Shown here: one piece after another, positions 44,707 to 53,437 of the stretch
Numbering within the stretch: the first letter of the stretch is position 1
How the letters are laid out: each line of letters begins with the position of its first letter
Assembly (NCBI RefSeq): GCF_014204415.1
Contig: NZ_JACHLE010000001.1
Location: forward strand, 1,178,001 to 1,242,000
DNA from: Chryseobacterium defluvii
GTDB lineage: Bacteria > Bacteroidota > Bacteroidia > Flavobacteriales > Weeksellaceae
Direction of reading: 5' to 3'
DNA length: 64,000 nt
The notes under the pieces: model-generated
Database searches by the model: none
What the model saw: only the letters and a program-made list of their open reading frames with translations
What the model was told of the DNA's origin: nothing
Translations under genes and position numbers: made by a program

Positions 44707-46503
44707 TTAAAAGTAACTATTCCAGATTTTATAAACAATAGAATTTAGTATTTGATCTCTGGAAACAATAAAACTCAGTTCCTTGTCAAAATCTTCAAAC
44801 TTATTATCTACGCATTCCGGTATATAATTATTTTTAAAAAGAAATTCTATTCTTTTACTTGGAGATTTCCTATAAAATTTATCTGCATCATATCTTTTAA
44901 TGAGTACATAATTAGCAACAGAATTAAGATGAAACGATACAAAATTTTCTTCTTCTTCATAATTTCTAAAATCATCTGCCGTAAAAATTGGCACTAAAAT
45001 AAGTGAGGATTGTTTTCTATTCCTCATTAAATCCATAAAATCTTGTTCTTTGCTATCTAAATAATACAATAATCGCGCATAAAAATAATGATAAAATCCC
45101 CAGTTATTCATTGGTTGAAGGTTAGAAAATATATCTCCTTCTTTAGATTCTCTTATTTCATTTACTTTAGCTTTAAAAGTTTCATCTAATATGGATAAAT
45201 CTGCATTACGAATATCCCTAATTAAATCATACATATAGCTTCTAATGGAGCTTTGTGTGATAGATTTTCCTTGAATAGATCTAAAAACAGTATAAGCGTC
45301 TATAAAACGGTTTACTAATTTAATTTTGGCCTCAATTATAACTTCATCGTCGGCTTTAGATAATGGAGCAAGAAATAAAGGATAAGCCAGTGATTCTGCT
45401 ATAGTATAAAAATTGGTTATATATAATTCATTAAAATCTTTATTATTATAATTTCTATATTTATACAAGTCCATATAAAGAATTGAATAAAAGTCAAAAT
45501 CAGATTTTATAAATAAGTAAAAGTCATCAGACTTTTTAAGATACAGACGTGTTGAATTATTTTTCACCCAAGAATGGAATTGAGTTCCTATCTGTTCAAA
45601 ATCTAAATTTTCTGCTCCTTTTACATTAGATCTACGACTCTCTGCATATTTAGCTCTTAACCAATTTCGGAAAAAATCTACATCAGTATCAGCACCTACC
45701 AGTGCTTTTAGATCAAAAATCCTTTCTTTCCAAAACTCATTCATTTCTTCACTTTTCTCTTCCTCTTCAATCATAGAAAGCAAATATCCTTTTAATATTT
45801 CTGTAGGATTCAAACTCATCCCCCTATCATTCATAGTTTCAAAAATTGTATAAGCACTTTCCATACTAAAGGCTGTAATTTCTACTAACACTACATTATT
45901 TAATAACCATTCTATAAAAATTAGCAATACTTCTTGTTCTCTTAAATTTTCAGGAAATAGCAAAGTAATATCTTCATATCTCGCCAGAATATTTGGAATT
46001 GATTCATCTTTTAACTTTCTGGTGTCACTAGGAATATCCTCTAGTTCCTGCATTTCTTTAAAGGGATGCTCTGGATGACTTATCAAACTTTCAATTACAT
46101 CATTCCGGGATTCTACGTTAAGAATTAAAGTATTTTTCCCTCCTCTTCTTACATAAAAGTGCTTTTTAATTTCATGCTTAATGTCTTCATCATTTACTTG
46201 GTGATATAAATATATAAGTAATAATGTAAGAGAAGTAAGGCGTTGTTGACCATCTACTATAGATAACTCTTTATTATCGTTATATAATACTACAGGCCCC
46301 ATATAATAACTACCATAGTCTGCATAAGTTTCTATAGTATCACCTTCTTGATAATATTTATCAAAATTAGTAGCTAGGTCGCTAATTAAAGCTTCTATAT
46401 GTTTACGTTGCCAACGATATTCGCGTTGAAACGAATCAATACGAAAACGATTATTAAATAATATATCGGCTAATTTTTGGTCTTTGGCTTCTAGAAATCT
46501 CAT
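44707..46503 (-). CDS. DUF262 (ParB/GmrS-like) protein, likely defence nuclease
   Basis: A 598-residue protein. The N-terminal DUF262 domain (residues about 5-230) has FQREYRW, IVDGQQRLTSL and FETMNDRGMSL, the set found in GmrS-like proteins with a ParB-type nucleotidase/nuclease core. The C-terminal about 350 residues occupy the place of the DUF1524 His-Me nuclease of GmrSD, but I see no HIxP/HNH-like catalytic His cluster; VSFHLNSVANYVLIKRYD is the closest remnant. It starts two bases after the stop of the HEPN-like gene, so they form an operon. Both are noticeably AT-rich compared with neighbours. Confidence 0.83.
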   Translation of the reverse strand: MRFLEAKDQKLADILFNNRFRIDSFQREYRWQRKHIEALISDLATNFDKYYQEGDTIETYADYGSYYMGPVVLYNDNKELSIVDGQQRLTSLTLLLIYLYHQVNDEDIKHEIKKHFYVRRGGKNTLILNVESRNDVIESLISHPEHPFKEMQELEDIPSDTRKLKDESIPNILARYEDITLLFPENLREQEVLLIFIEWLLNNVVLVEITAFSMESAYTIFETMNDRGMSLNPTEILKGYLLSMIEEEEKSEEMNEFWKERIFDLKALVGADTDVDFFRNWLRAKYAESRRSNVKGAENLDFEQIGTQFHSWVKNNSTRLYLKKSDDFYLFIKSDFDFYSILYMDLYKYRNYNNKDFNELYITNFYTIAESLAYPLFLAPLSKADDEVIIEAKIKLVNRFIDAYTVFRSIQGKSITQSSIRSYMYDLIRDIRNADLSILDETFKAKVNEIRESKEGDIFSNLQPMNNWGFYHYFYARLLYYLDSKEQDFMDLMRNRKQSSLILVPIFTADDFRNYEEEENFVSFHLNSVANYVLIKRYDADKFYRKSPSKRIEFLFKNNYIPECVDNKFEDFDKELSFIVSRDQILNSIVYKIWNSYF

Positions 46504-46505
46504 CG

Positions 46506-47366
46506 TTATTGAAGTTCTTGGATTAAAATTTGTTGAATTAGAAATGCGTATTTATAAATTTTCTGATTTGTATCAGTCGGGTTAATTTCCCCATGAAATA
46601 AAATACATCGTAGATTATATAGCATTTCAATCAATGCTTGGCTTATTAAAATAGGATTATTGACGAAGTAAATACTAAATTCTCTATCTATAGTAACACC
46701 ACCCAAAGGTGCCATTTTTTTTCCATTACTTTGAATTTTAGGGTCTAGGATAATATTCTCTGTCCTCTTTGGATTCACTTGTAAAAAACATTCTTTTAAA
46801 TATTTCTTTTTAGTCTGTGAAAGAGCCTGGTAGGGAAAATGATTATCAAAAAGAGTTTTATCCCATGTAGGCAAGTCCTCTAAATAAATATTTCTTAAGT
46901 TTTGGGTACTGTCAAAAATTTCACATTTTAATCTATTTTGGTTTTTGGGTATTGTTTCGTCATAAGTAACTTTGTATACGAATTTTCCTTGTGACAGAGT
47001 ATGAGACGAATTGGGGTTCTTTTTCACAAATAATGATCTGAAACTAAGTTTATTGTCATGAGAAGGAACTGTATGCCCCTCTAATTCAAGATGTAATTGT
47101 GCTAAATAATGTTTAAATTCTAATCCTGTGGCTGTTGCATCCATCAAAAGATTAATAATCCTATCTCTAAATGGATTTGAATTATCTTTAATATGATCTA
47201 TTATCACTCTATCTTTATCGCTATTTAATGCTATACTATAACTCACCATATACCAAGCATTAAAAGGAATCCATGCTTTTACGAATTGAGTATAATAATC
47301 AATTTTAAGTTCAGCAATATTCAACCATCGAGCTACATTATCACTGAAATTATTTTTTTTTGCCAT
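46506..47366 (-). CDS. HEPN-like protein, partner of DUF262 protein
   Basis: A 286-residue soluble protein with no close recognisable family name, but the C-terminal helix has NLRCILFHGEINP, where R-x4-H fits the RNase motif of HEPN domains (MAE_28990/MAE_18760-like). An earlier helix FVKAWIPFNAWYMVSYS is typical of these proteins. HEPN RNases act in abortive-type antiphage and toxin systems. The DUF262 gene follows two bases after. Prediction of the RNase activity rests on the motif only. Confidence 0.68.
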   Translation of the reverse strand: MAKKNNFSDNVARWLNIAELKIDYYTQFVKAWIPFNAWYMVSYSIALNSDKDRVIIDHIKDNSNPFRDRIINLLMDATATGLEFKHYLAQLHLELEGHTVPSHDNKLSFRSLFVKKNPNSSHTLSQGKFVYKVTYDETIPKNQNRLKCEIFDSTQNLRNIYLEDLPTWDKTLFDNHFPYQALSQTKKKYLKECFLQVNPKRTENIILDPKIQSNGKKMAPLGGVTIDREFSIYFVNNPILISQALIEMLYNLRCILFHGEINPTDTNQKIYKYAFLIQQILIQELQ

Positions 47367-47764
47367 TAGTTTTTTATTTATTTCTATAAATAGTGAAAAT
47401 AATGAAATAAATATATGAAATAAATATCTTATATAATAAAAAACCGTTTAAATTCCTCAAACCTCTTTAGACTAAAGCGTCCTCTGAATTGGTGTTATAT
47501 TCGTGTAATTCCTATAGCCTTCGAACCGTGTAAAAGCTCGTTCAGTGATTTACTTTTAGAAAGCACATTGAGATACTATTGAATAATCATGTTCTTTATA
47601 GTAATATAATCAAAATATTTCACAGTTTTCTTTTGATTTTCCCTAAAGGCTTATATGCAATGCAGACCGATATTATAAGAAAATAATAGTTTCTGGTTTT
47701 TAATTATTACATTTACTCAATATTCTGTACTCTTCATGATAAAAGCAGAACCAAAAACATGTAA
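47367..47764. other. 398-bp AT-rich intergenic region, no feature seen
   Basis: No ORF of interest, no hairpin with a T run and no copy of the tRNA-Leu 3' end. It should hold the promoter of the HEPN/DUF262 operon on one side and of the KAS III-like gene on the other. Confidence 0.5.
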
Positions 47765-48823
47765 ATGACAAGCAAAATTATAGGCGTAGGCAACTACATT
47801 CCATCACAAACTATCACCAATTTATTTTTTGACCAGCATATCTTTCTCAATGAGGAAGGAGCGACATTGAAAGAAAGCAATGCAACCATCACAGATAAAT
47901 TAAAGAAAATCACCGGAATTGAAGAAAGAAGATACGCTGGCAACGAACAGGTGACTTCGGATCTGGGATTAATTGCTGCCCGGACTGCTATTGAAGATGC
48001 AGGTATAGATCCTGAAACTTTAGATTATATCATATTTGCCCATAACTTCGGTGATGTACGTTTCGGTACTGTGCAGTCGGATATGGTTCCGAGCCTTGCC
48101 TCAAGAGTTAAACATTTGTTGGGAATTAAAAATAATTTCTGTGTTGCGTACGATATTTTATTCGGATGCCCGGGCTGGATCGAAGGGATGATACAGGCTA
48201 ACGCATTTATTAAATCCGGTATTGCCAAACGATGCCTTGTCATTGGGGCTGAAACCCTTTCCCGTGTGGTAGATATCCATGACAGGGACAGTATGATCTA
48301 TGCGGACGGTGCCGGTGCTGCCATTATGGAAATCACTGAGGATGATTCCGGGATACAATCTCATTTGTCAGCATCTTATACTTTAAATGAGAAAGACTAT
48401 TTATACTTTGGGAAATCATACAATAATGAGAGCTGTCCTGATACAAAATATATCAAAATGGATGGAAGAAAAATATATGAATTTGCTCTTTCCAATGTTC
48501 CGGTTGCTATGAAGGACTGTTTTGATAACAGTGGTTATTCTATTGACCAGCTAAATAAGATAATCATACATCAGGCTAACGAAAAGATGGATGAGGCTAT
48601 TGTTAACCGATTCTACCAGCTGTATGATATCCCAGTACCATCAAATGTGATGCCCATGGTGATCCAAAAGCTGGGTAACAGCAGTGTTGCGACTATTCCT
48701 TCATTGCTTGCCATGATCCTGAAAGGTGAGCTTCCACTGCATACTATTCAGAAAAATGACATTGTCTTATTTGCTTCAGTGGGTGCAGGGATGAATATCA
48801 ATGCTTTTGTTTATAAGTTTTAA
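47765..48823 (+). CDS. 3-oxoacyl-ACP synthase III-like enzyme (KAS III family)
   Basis: A 352-residue thiolase-fold synthase with the catalytic triad of the FabH family: Cys in AYDILFGCPGW (near residue 134), His in IIHQANEKMDEA, Asn in LGNSSVATIPSLL. Family members join acyl groups to malonyl-ACP or related acceptors. No fab genes lie nearby, so it may serve a specialised lipid or secondary product pathway and not bulk fatty acid initiation. Confidence 0.88.
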   Translation: MTSKIIGVGNYIPSQTITNLFFDQHIFLNEEGATLKESNATITDKLKKITGIEERRYAGNEQVTSDLGLIAARTAIEDAGIDPETLDYIIFAHNFGDVRFGTVQSDMVPSLASRVKHLLGIKNNFCVAYDILFGCPGWIEGMIQANAFIKSGIAKRCLVIGAETLSRVVDIHDRDSMIYADGAGAAIMEITEDDSGIQSHLSASYTLNEKDYLYFGKSYNNESCPDTKYIKMDGRKIYEFALSNVPVAMKDCFDNSGYSIDQLNKIIIHQANEKMDEAIVNRFYQLYDIPVPSNVMPMVIQKLGNSSVATIPSLLAMILKGELPLHTIQKNDIVLFASVGAGMNINAFVYKF

Positions 48824-48840
48824 GAATAACCAATTGGATT

Positions 48841-49353
48841 CTATTTGATATTCCTGCTTTTCTTCCATCTCCGGACTCTTCCCCTTGCATTGGTATAAGG
48901 AGAAGAAGTATTCAGTTGGATCATTCTTCCCAATGTCCATTTCTCATACCAGCTTTTCCCATAGAGTTCCTCGTTGGTTTTACGATTGATGATTGATAGG
49001 ATATCTTCAACCGTTTTATCAAGTTTTTGAATTAAGCAGGCAAAATCATCATTCCTGTAATCTTCATAAAATTTCTGAGCCAGTTTTCCCAGCTCATTCC
49101 ATTGATATCCTGTTTCCGGAAAATCAACGGGCTCGTTGTTCTCTCTCTTTTTATTCCATTGTAAGACCAGCTCTCCCCAGCCAATAAGGTAAGCCATAAG
49201 ATCATTGATGCTCATTAAAGTTCCTTTGGAATGTCCTTCCAGTTCTTTAATACTGGTTAATTCAAAAGGAATTGTATCTAAATCTTTTTTGAGCCTGCCA
49301 TAATTTGCTATGATCGCATTGAGAAGCTCTTCTTTATTTGTCGGAACAGGCAT
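48841..49353 (-). CDS. ClbS/DfsB-family four-helix bundle protein (DUF1706)
   Basis: A 170-residue protein: MPVPTNKEELLNAI at the start, then INDLMAYLIGWGELVLQWNK and a C-terminal YTNARGRVRRWKKSR, the ClbS/DfsB signature. ClbS protects colibactin producers by hydrolysing the cyclopropane warhead; most members in other bacteria have unknown roles. No colibactin-like cluster is present here. Confidence 0.88.
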   Translation of the reverse strand: MPVPTNKEELLNAIIANYGRLKKDLDTIPFELTSIKELEGHSKGTLMSINDLMAYLIGWGELVLQWNKKRENNEPVDFPETGYQWNELGKLAQKFYEDYRNDDFACLIQKLDKTVEDILSIINRKTNEELYGKSWYEKWTLGRMIQLNTSSPYTNARGRVRRWKKSRNIK

Positions 49354-49396
49354 TTCAATAGGTATCAGAATTATTTTTCAGATGTTACAAAGGCTA

Positions 49397-50047
49397 TCAT
49401 TTGTAAATCCACATCAAAACAGGTCTTTCAGAATCCCGGATCATAGGATCTATCTCCCGCATCGCATTATTGGAAACCGTAGGACAGCCCCAGCCTTCGG
49501 GTGAGCCTTTGGGATATACCTCGTCATCACTCATCATATCCCAGGAGTGGAAAACAATGAATCTTTTTAAAGCATTATTATTGGTCTCTTCAAGGCCATG
49601 CATTAAATATTTGATATTAATTCCCCAATCACTGTGTCCTCTTCCTTCCAGTTTATATTTCCCTAAAGAAGAAAGATGGCTTCCATCTTCATTGCTGAAC
49701 TGAGGATCATCTTTAGAACCATCGCTACTCCATTGATTCGTTCCACAGCCATGTCCTACCAGATATTTTTTTGAAACGGAATGGGTTTTAAGATCCCAGA
49801 CTACAAATCTTTTAACTCCCGAAGGCAGACTCATATCAATTAAAATACAGAAATCAGTATTAAAGCCTTTGGATTTACAGAACTGTAAAGCTTCTTTCCC
49901 TTTTATTTTTGTTTTGGAGATATTAATTTCAGGTTTCTTTTCAATAGTATGGGTCAGATTTTTCACCATACTACTATTTCCGTTCCCGGACTCACTTCCG
50001 CATGACAGCAGAAGCAGGAATACAACCGTTAAACCAAAAACTTTCAC
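49397..50047 (-). CDS. L,D-transpeptidase-like lipoprotein (murein L,D-transpeptidase catalytic domain family)
   Basis: A 216-residue protein with lipobox LLLLSCG (Cys at 16) and a YkuD-like catalytic end: VFHSWDMMSDDE, then SPEGWGCPTVSNNAM with the catalytic Cys. It should modify peptidoglycan cross-links in the periplasm. It follows the TIGR02117 gene by 6 bases, so they are likely cotranscribed. Confidence 0.87.
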   Translation of the reverse strand: MKVFGLTVVFLLLLSCGSESGNGNSSMVKNLTHTIEKKPEINISKTKIKGKEALQFCKSKGFNTDFCILIDMSLPSGVKRFVVWDLKTHSVSKKYLVGHGCGTNQWSSDGSKDDPQFSNEDGSHLSSLGKYKLEGRGHSDWGINIKYLMHGLEETNNNALKRFIVFHSWDMMSDDEVYPKGSPEGWGCPTVSNNAMREIDPMIRDSERPVLMWIYK

Positions 50048-50053
50048 CGGATC

Positions 50054-50737
50054 TTATTTATAGTGCTGGAATATTCCGAAATCTGAAGGCGTCCAGAAAG
50101 CAGCCTTCTGCCCGGCAGCTTTCAATGCATCATTTGCCCATGTATTGCAGGTATAGAGGAAGCTATATGTTCCTTTGGCATCATAGAAAGCATCATTGTC
50201 GCTATACACAGCATCTGTAGGGATCAAAATAAAGTCCCCGTTCTGATCTCTGTCAAATTTATTTTCAACAAATGTCACAAGGTCTTTGTACTGTTTTTTG
50301 CTGATCATGATCACCTTACAATCGCTGCCTTCTTTCATCTTTTCATAGTAGGTACAGTGCATTGCAGATTCGCTGAGCCAAAATGCTGCTTTAAAAGCTG
50401 TAGAAAACTTTAGATCAGCCCAGGTCGGGGTATCCAGATAAAAGCCTTTATCTCCCCATCCTACCCCTATGTACTGGTAATCTGTTCTTTTGGAAAGCGT
50501 ATTGGAAAACGGTATCCTACCACTCCAGTCCTGCAGGTCATTTTTTACCGGCATTACGATATCCGTATGTACTCCATTGGTATAAATATAGATTGGGACT
50601 TCCTTTTTCTCCCCGTCATCTTTTGCAGAGACTTCAATAAAAGGTAGCAGGTAGCCTAATAAAGCGTATACTGCAACAATTCCGACAATGATCCCCAAGG
50701 TTTTCAGGAGATACATCAATATCATTTTCACATTCAT
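50054..50737 (-). CDS. TIGR02117/DUF2459 family membrane-anchored protein
   Basis: A 227-residue protein with an N-terminal membrane helix (LLKTLGIIVGIVAVYALLGYL) and a domain with IYTNGVHTDIVMPV, GVGWGDKGFYLDT and YTCNTWANDALKAAG. These match the TIGR02117 family, whose function is unknown; a Cys-His pair (VHTDI, TCNTW) resembles an NlpC/P60-like catalytic set. First gene of the two-gene operon with the L,D-transpeptidase-like protein. Confidence 0.87.
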   Translation of the reverse strand: MNVKMILMYLLKTLGIIVGIVAVYALLGYLLPFIEVSAKDDGEKKEVPIYIYTNGVHTDIVMPVKNDLQDWSGRIPFSNTLSKRTDYQYIGVGWGDKGFYLDTPTWADLKFSTAFKAAFWLSESAMHCTYYEKMKEGSDCKVIMISKKQYKDLVTFVENKFDRDQNGDFILIPTDAVYSDNDAFYDAKGTYSFLYTCNTWANDALKAAGQKAAFWTPSDFGIFQHYK

Positions 50738-50838
50738 GTTTTTTAATTATATCTGAAAAATTTAATTTTTAATTTTTCGTAAAAGTATTTGTTTTAATCG
50801 AAAAAATGATTAAATTTAAGTACGAAATTTTCATAAAT

Positions 50839-51110
50839 ATGCGTAAAACTTCTAAATCAAATAAAAGATTTAAAATAAGAGTTAAAATAGCTCCTAAAAG
50901 AGTACAAAAAAAACGTTGATTTTCTGTGGGATCCTGATCTCCTGAAAGTCAATTTTTCTTTTTTAGGAAAGGCTTTAAGAACTTTTACCGATATTAATCT
51001 TTCTCTCCTTAAAAGCAAAAAATTTAAGGAATGATCTGATAACCTCATTAGTTTTGGACACTGCAATTTCCAAAGAAGGAATCATCACCAAAAAACAAAC
51101 TCAAAACTGA
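50839..51110 (+). pseudogene. possible decayed small gene with two frameshifts
   Basis: Starting at ATG 50839 the frame encodes the basic MRKTSKSNKRFKIRVKIAPK and stops at 50917. Dropping one A of the eight-A run (50906-50913) continues into NVDFLWDPDLLKVNFSFLGK and TFTDINLSLLK. Dropping one more A near 51011-51021 continues into NLRNDLITSLVLDTAISK and [11 protein letters not shown], ending with TGA at 51108-51110. The composite of about 88 residues looks protein-like. No family recognised. The opposite strand has an unbroken 69-codon ORF, so the call is tentative. Confidence 0.35.
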
Positions 51111-52045
51111 TCCGGAGAAGGCTTCAAAAATTCGATATTCCTCTTCAATCCCATGAATTTGGTTCTTTTTACAGGTGATTTCCTGAATATTTCGGAGAAT
51201 AGCTCCTGGGTAAGTTCTTTCCACTCACCTTTTTTGAAATTCCTGAGTGCTTCATTCGGGGTAAACCTGCTTTGGAGATGGGGTTTTGAAAATCTGTTCC
51301 ACGGGCAGACATCCTGACAAATATCGCAGCCGAACATCCAGTCTTCCATTTTGTCCTTAAAATAATCCGGTATTTCGTTTTTCAATTCTATGGTTGCATA
51401 GGAAATACATTTGCTTCCGTCAATGATTTTGTCTGAGACAATAGCATCCGTCGGGCATGCATCAATACATTTCCTGCAGGTGCCGCAATGATCGGTTGTT
51501 TCATGATCCGGAACCAGATCCAGATCGCAGATAATTTCAGCCAGGAAGTAGAAAGACCCATTTTGCTTAGTGATCAGATTGGCATTTTTGCCTACCCATC
51601 CTATCCCGGATTTCCTTGCCCAGCTTCTTTCCAGAACCGGCGCCGAATCTACAAAAACCCTGAATCCGAACTCCCCGATCTCTCTTTGCAGTTCGACTAC
51701 CATATCACGAAGGATCTCTTTGATGACCTCATGATAGTCTTCGGCATAGGCATATTTTGAGATCTTAAAATTTTCCAGGGTGGAAATGGTTTCTTTCGGA
51801 AAATAATTATAGGAAAGCGAAATCACGGATCTGGAGCCTTCTACCAGCAATCTTGGGTCCAGCCTTTTATCGAAGTGATTTTCCATGTACTTCATTTCGC
51901 CATGAAAATCATTCTTCAGCCAGGTTTCCAGATGCCGGGCGTCTTCTTCCAAAAAATCAGCGTTGGAGATGCCACAGCTTTGAAATCCAAACTTTTCGGC
52001 TTTGGATTTAATTAATCGGGAATATTTTTCGGCAACTGAATTCAT
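51101..52045 (-). CDS. queG: epoxyqueuosine reductase
   Basis: A 314-residue protein with two [4Fe-4S] motifs, [16 protein letters not shown] and [11 protein letters not shown], and the cobalamin-binding N-terminal region. It reduces epoxyqueuosine to queuosine in tRNA, the last step. I use the ATG at 52045 ([20 protein letters not shown]); an in-frame upstream ATG at 52120 would add 25 unusual residues and runs into the gap shared with the divergent rhodanese gene. Confidence 0.94.
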   Translation of the reverse strand: MNSVAEKYSRLIKSKAEKFGFQSCGISNADFLEEDARHLETWLKNDFHGEMKYMENHFDKRLDPRLLVEGSRSVISLSYNYFPKETISTLENFKISKYAYAEDYHEVIKEILRDMVVELQREIGEFGFRVFVDSAPVLERSWARKSGIGWVGKNANLITKQNGSFYFLAEIICDLDLVPDHETTDHCGTCRKCIDACPTDAIVSDKIIDGSKCISYATIELKNEIPDYFKDKMEDWMFGCDICQDVCPWNRFSKPHLQSRFTPNEALRNFKKGEWKELTQELFSEIFRKSPVKRTKFMGLKRNIEFLKPSPDQF

Positions 52046-52151
52046 GATTTTACATTGCAAAACTAAGATTATTTTATAAATTTGTTGGAGTTTGGATGCC
52101 TGAAATACTTCATCATCCATTAATTATTTTAACTCTAAATATTTTTAAGCT

Positions 52152-52451
52152 ATGTCGTTAACAGAAGTAATAAAAGCAGGAAATTATGAACTGATCGATG
52201 TCCGTGAACCTATGGAACTGGAAATGGACGGAAATATAGAAGGTGCCAAAAACATCCCGTTGGGTGAAGTAGAAGAAAGAAAGGAGGAAATCCTGTCTGT
52301 TGAAAAACCGGTGATCCTGTTCTGCAGAAGCGGAAACAGAAGCGGCAAAGCTTTGGAATACCTTAATTCCCAAGGGTTGAGGGAAGGCTATAACGGCGGT
52401 GGCTGGGCTGACTTAAAAGCAACTTTGGAAGCGAATCAGGGAACTTTTTAA
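52152..52451 (+). CDS. single-domain rhodanese
   Basis: A 99-residue protein with the active-site loop LFCRSGNRSG (Cys near residue 59) and the rhodanese signatures LIDVREPMELEMDG and GWADLKA. It transfers sulfane sulfur. Monocistronic, with a short A/T-rich hairpin (GAACTTTTTAAAAGTTC) at the stop codon. Confidence 0.92.
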   Translation: MSLTEVIKAGNYELIDVREPMELEMDGNIEGAKNIPLGEVEERKEEILSVEKPVILFCRSGNRSGKALEYLNSQGLREGYNGGGWADLKATLEANQGTF

Positions 52452-52489
52452 AAGTTCCTTTTTTTACCTGTTTAAATTTGTTAAAAAAT

Positions 52490-52697
52490 TAAACCACAAA
52501 AGTCTCAAAAGTTTTTCAAACACTTAAGTTTATGGTGATACCTTTTAAAAGTATAACAAGTACACATTAGTCTTTAGTCTTTGAAAATCCAATACCGAAT
52601 TAGGTCGGAAAATTCATCTGATGTGAACTTTTTACTTCTCCGGATACCCGTTTTTGAGTTGAAGTATTTTATCAATATGAAACTTTTGTGGTTAAAA
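52490..52697. repeat. dispersed AT-rich repeat family, copy with clear inverted ends
   Basis: Left end TTAAACCACAAAAGTCTC, then CAAACACTTAAGTTTATGG; right end ATGAAACTTTTGTGGTTAAA. The core ...GATGTGAACTTTTTAC... reads in reverse as the AAAAGTTCACATC motif seen near 2808 and 62164. About 207 bp. A 66-codon ORF inside it is not a credible gene. Confidence 0.65.
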
Positions 52698-52734
52698 ATT
52701 CAAACAGATTTTTTATCTAAATCTATTATTGGGA

Positions 52735-53352
52735 ATGGAACTGAAAGAAAGATTTATACAAAATTGCCTTCTGCTTTCTGAAGACCATGATCTCTTTGAA
52801 GCCTTATGGCAGGAGATCGAGAAGAAATATTCTGCAAAAAGCAGATTTTATCATAACCTGACACATCTTGAAAGTATGTTTTATGAGCTGGATGCCGTAA
52901 GGGATTGGATCTCCAATTTCACTCCTATTTCTTTTTCGGTTTTCTATCATGATGTGATCTATGATTCAACTTCAAAATCCAATGAAGAAAAAAGTGCGGA
53001 TTTTGCTGTAGAAAGGCTTAAAAAACTTCGTCTGAATGAGGAAGCCATCAGAAACATTTCCGTGCAGATACTGGCCACCAAAAAGCATCAGAAATCTAAT
53101 GACGATGATATTAATTATCTTTTGGATGCTGACCTGTCTGTTCTGGGAAAGGATCCCGCAACCTATCTTGAATATACCCAAAAGATCAGAAAAGAATATT
53201 CCATTTATCCGGATCTGCTTTATAAACCGGGAAGAAAAAAGGTACTGCAGCATTTTTTAGAATTGGAAAGCATTTTTAAGACTGAATATTTTAAAATGAA
53301 ATATGAAAAACAGGCGAAAGAGAATTTGCTGATGGAAATCGGGTTGTTATAA
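52735..53352 (+). CDS. HD-domain metal-dependent phosphohydrolase-like protein
   Basis: A 205-residue protein with HD-domain ligands in SRFYHNLTHLESMF and FSVFYHDVIYDS, and a conserved LLDADLSVLGKD later. This type is annotated as predicted HD superfamily hydrolase; the substrate is unknown. The ATG at 52735 is chosen over the upstream TTG at 52729. Confidence 0.86.
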   Translation: MELKERFIQNCLLLSEDHDLFEALWQEIEKKYSAKSRFYHNLTHLESMFYELDAVRDWISNFTPISFSVFYHDVIYDSTSKSNEEKSADFAVERLKKLRLNEEAIRNISVQILATKKHQKSNDDDINYLLDADLSVLGKDPATYLEYTQKIRKEYSIYPDLLYKPGRKKVLQHFLELESIFKTEYFKMKYEKQAKENLLMEIGLL

Positions 53353-53370
53353 TGAAGTGTGATCTGTAAA

Positions 53371-53426
53371 AACCACCCCGTCAAAAATTCTTTGAATTTT
53401 TGACACCCCTCCAAAGGAGGGGAATT
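53371..53426. repeat. palindromic repeat, solo copy (two hairpins)
   Basis: AACCACCCC followed by a perfect 11-bp hairpin (53380-53390 with 53394-53404) and then a second one (CCCCTCC 53406-53412 with GGAGGGG 53416-53422) ending in GGAATT. The same order occurs in each flank of the DUF559 gene at 20.4-20.9 kb. It sits between convergent genes, so it may also act as a bidirectional terminator. Confidence 0.75.
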
Positions 53427-53437
53427 GCGATTTCCTA

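Noticed and set aside
47367-47764. Possible attachment-site copy of the tRNA-Leu 3' end beyond the HEPN/DUF262 module
   Set aside because: No stretch matching GGTTCGATCCCGGTCCTGGG was found, so integration at the tRNA is not shown.
50857-51066. 69-codon minus-strand ORF between queG and the TIGR02117 gene
   Set aside because: Composition looks random and the opposite strand reads more like protein, though broken.
52581-52781. 66-codon plus-strand ORF
   Set aside because: It lies inside the AT-rich repeat copy and runs into the HD gene in another frame.
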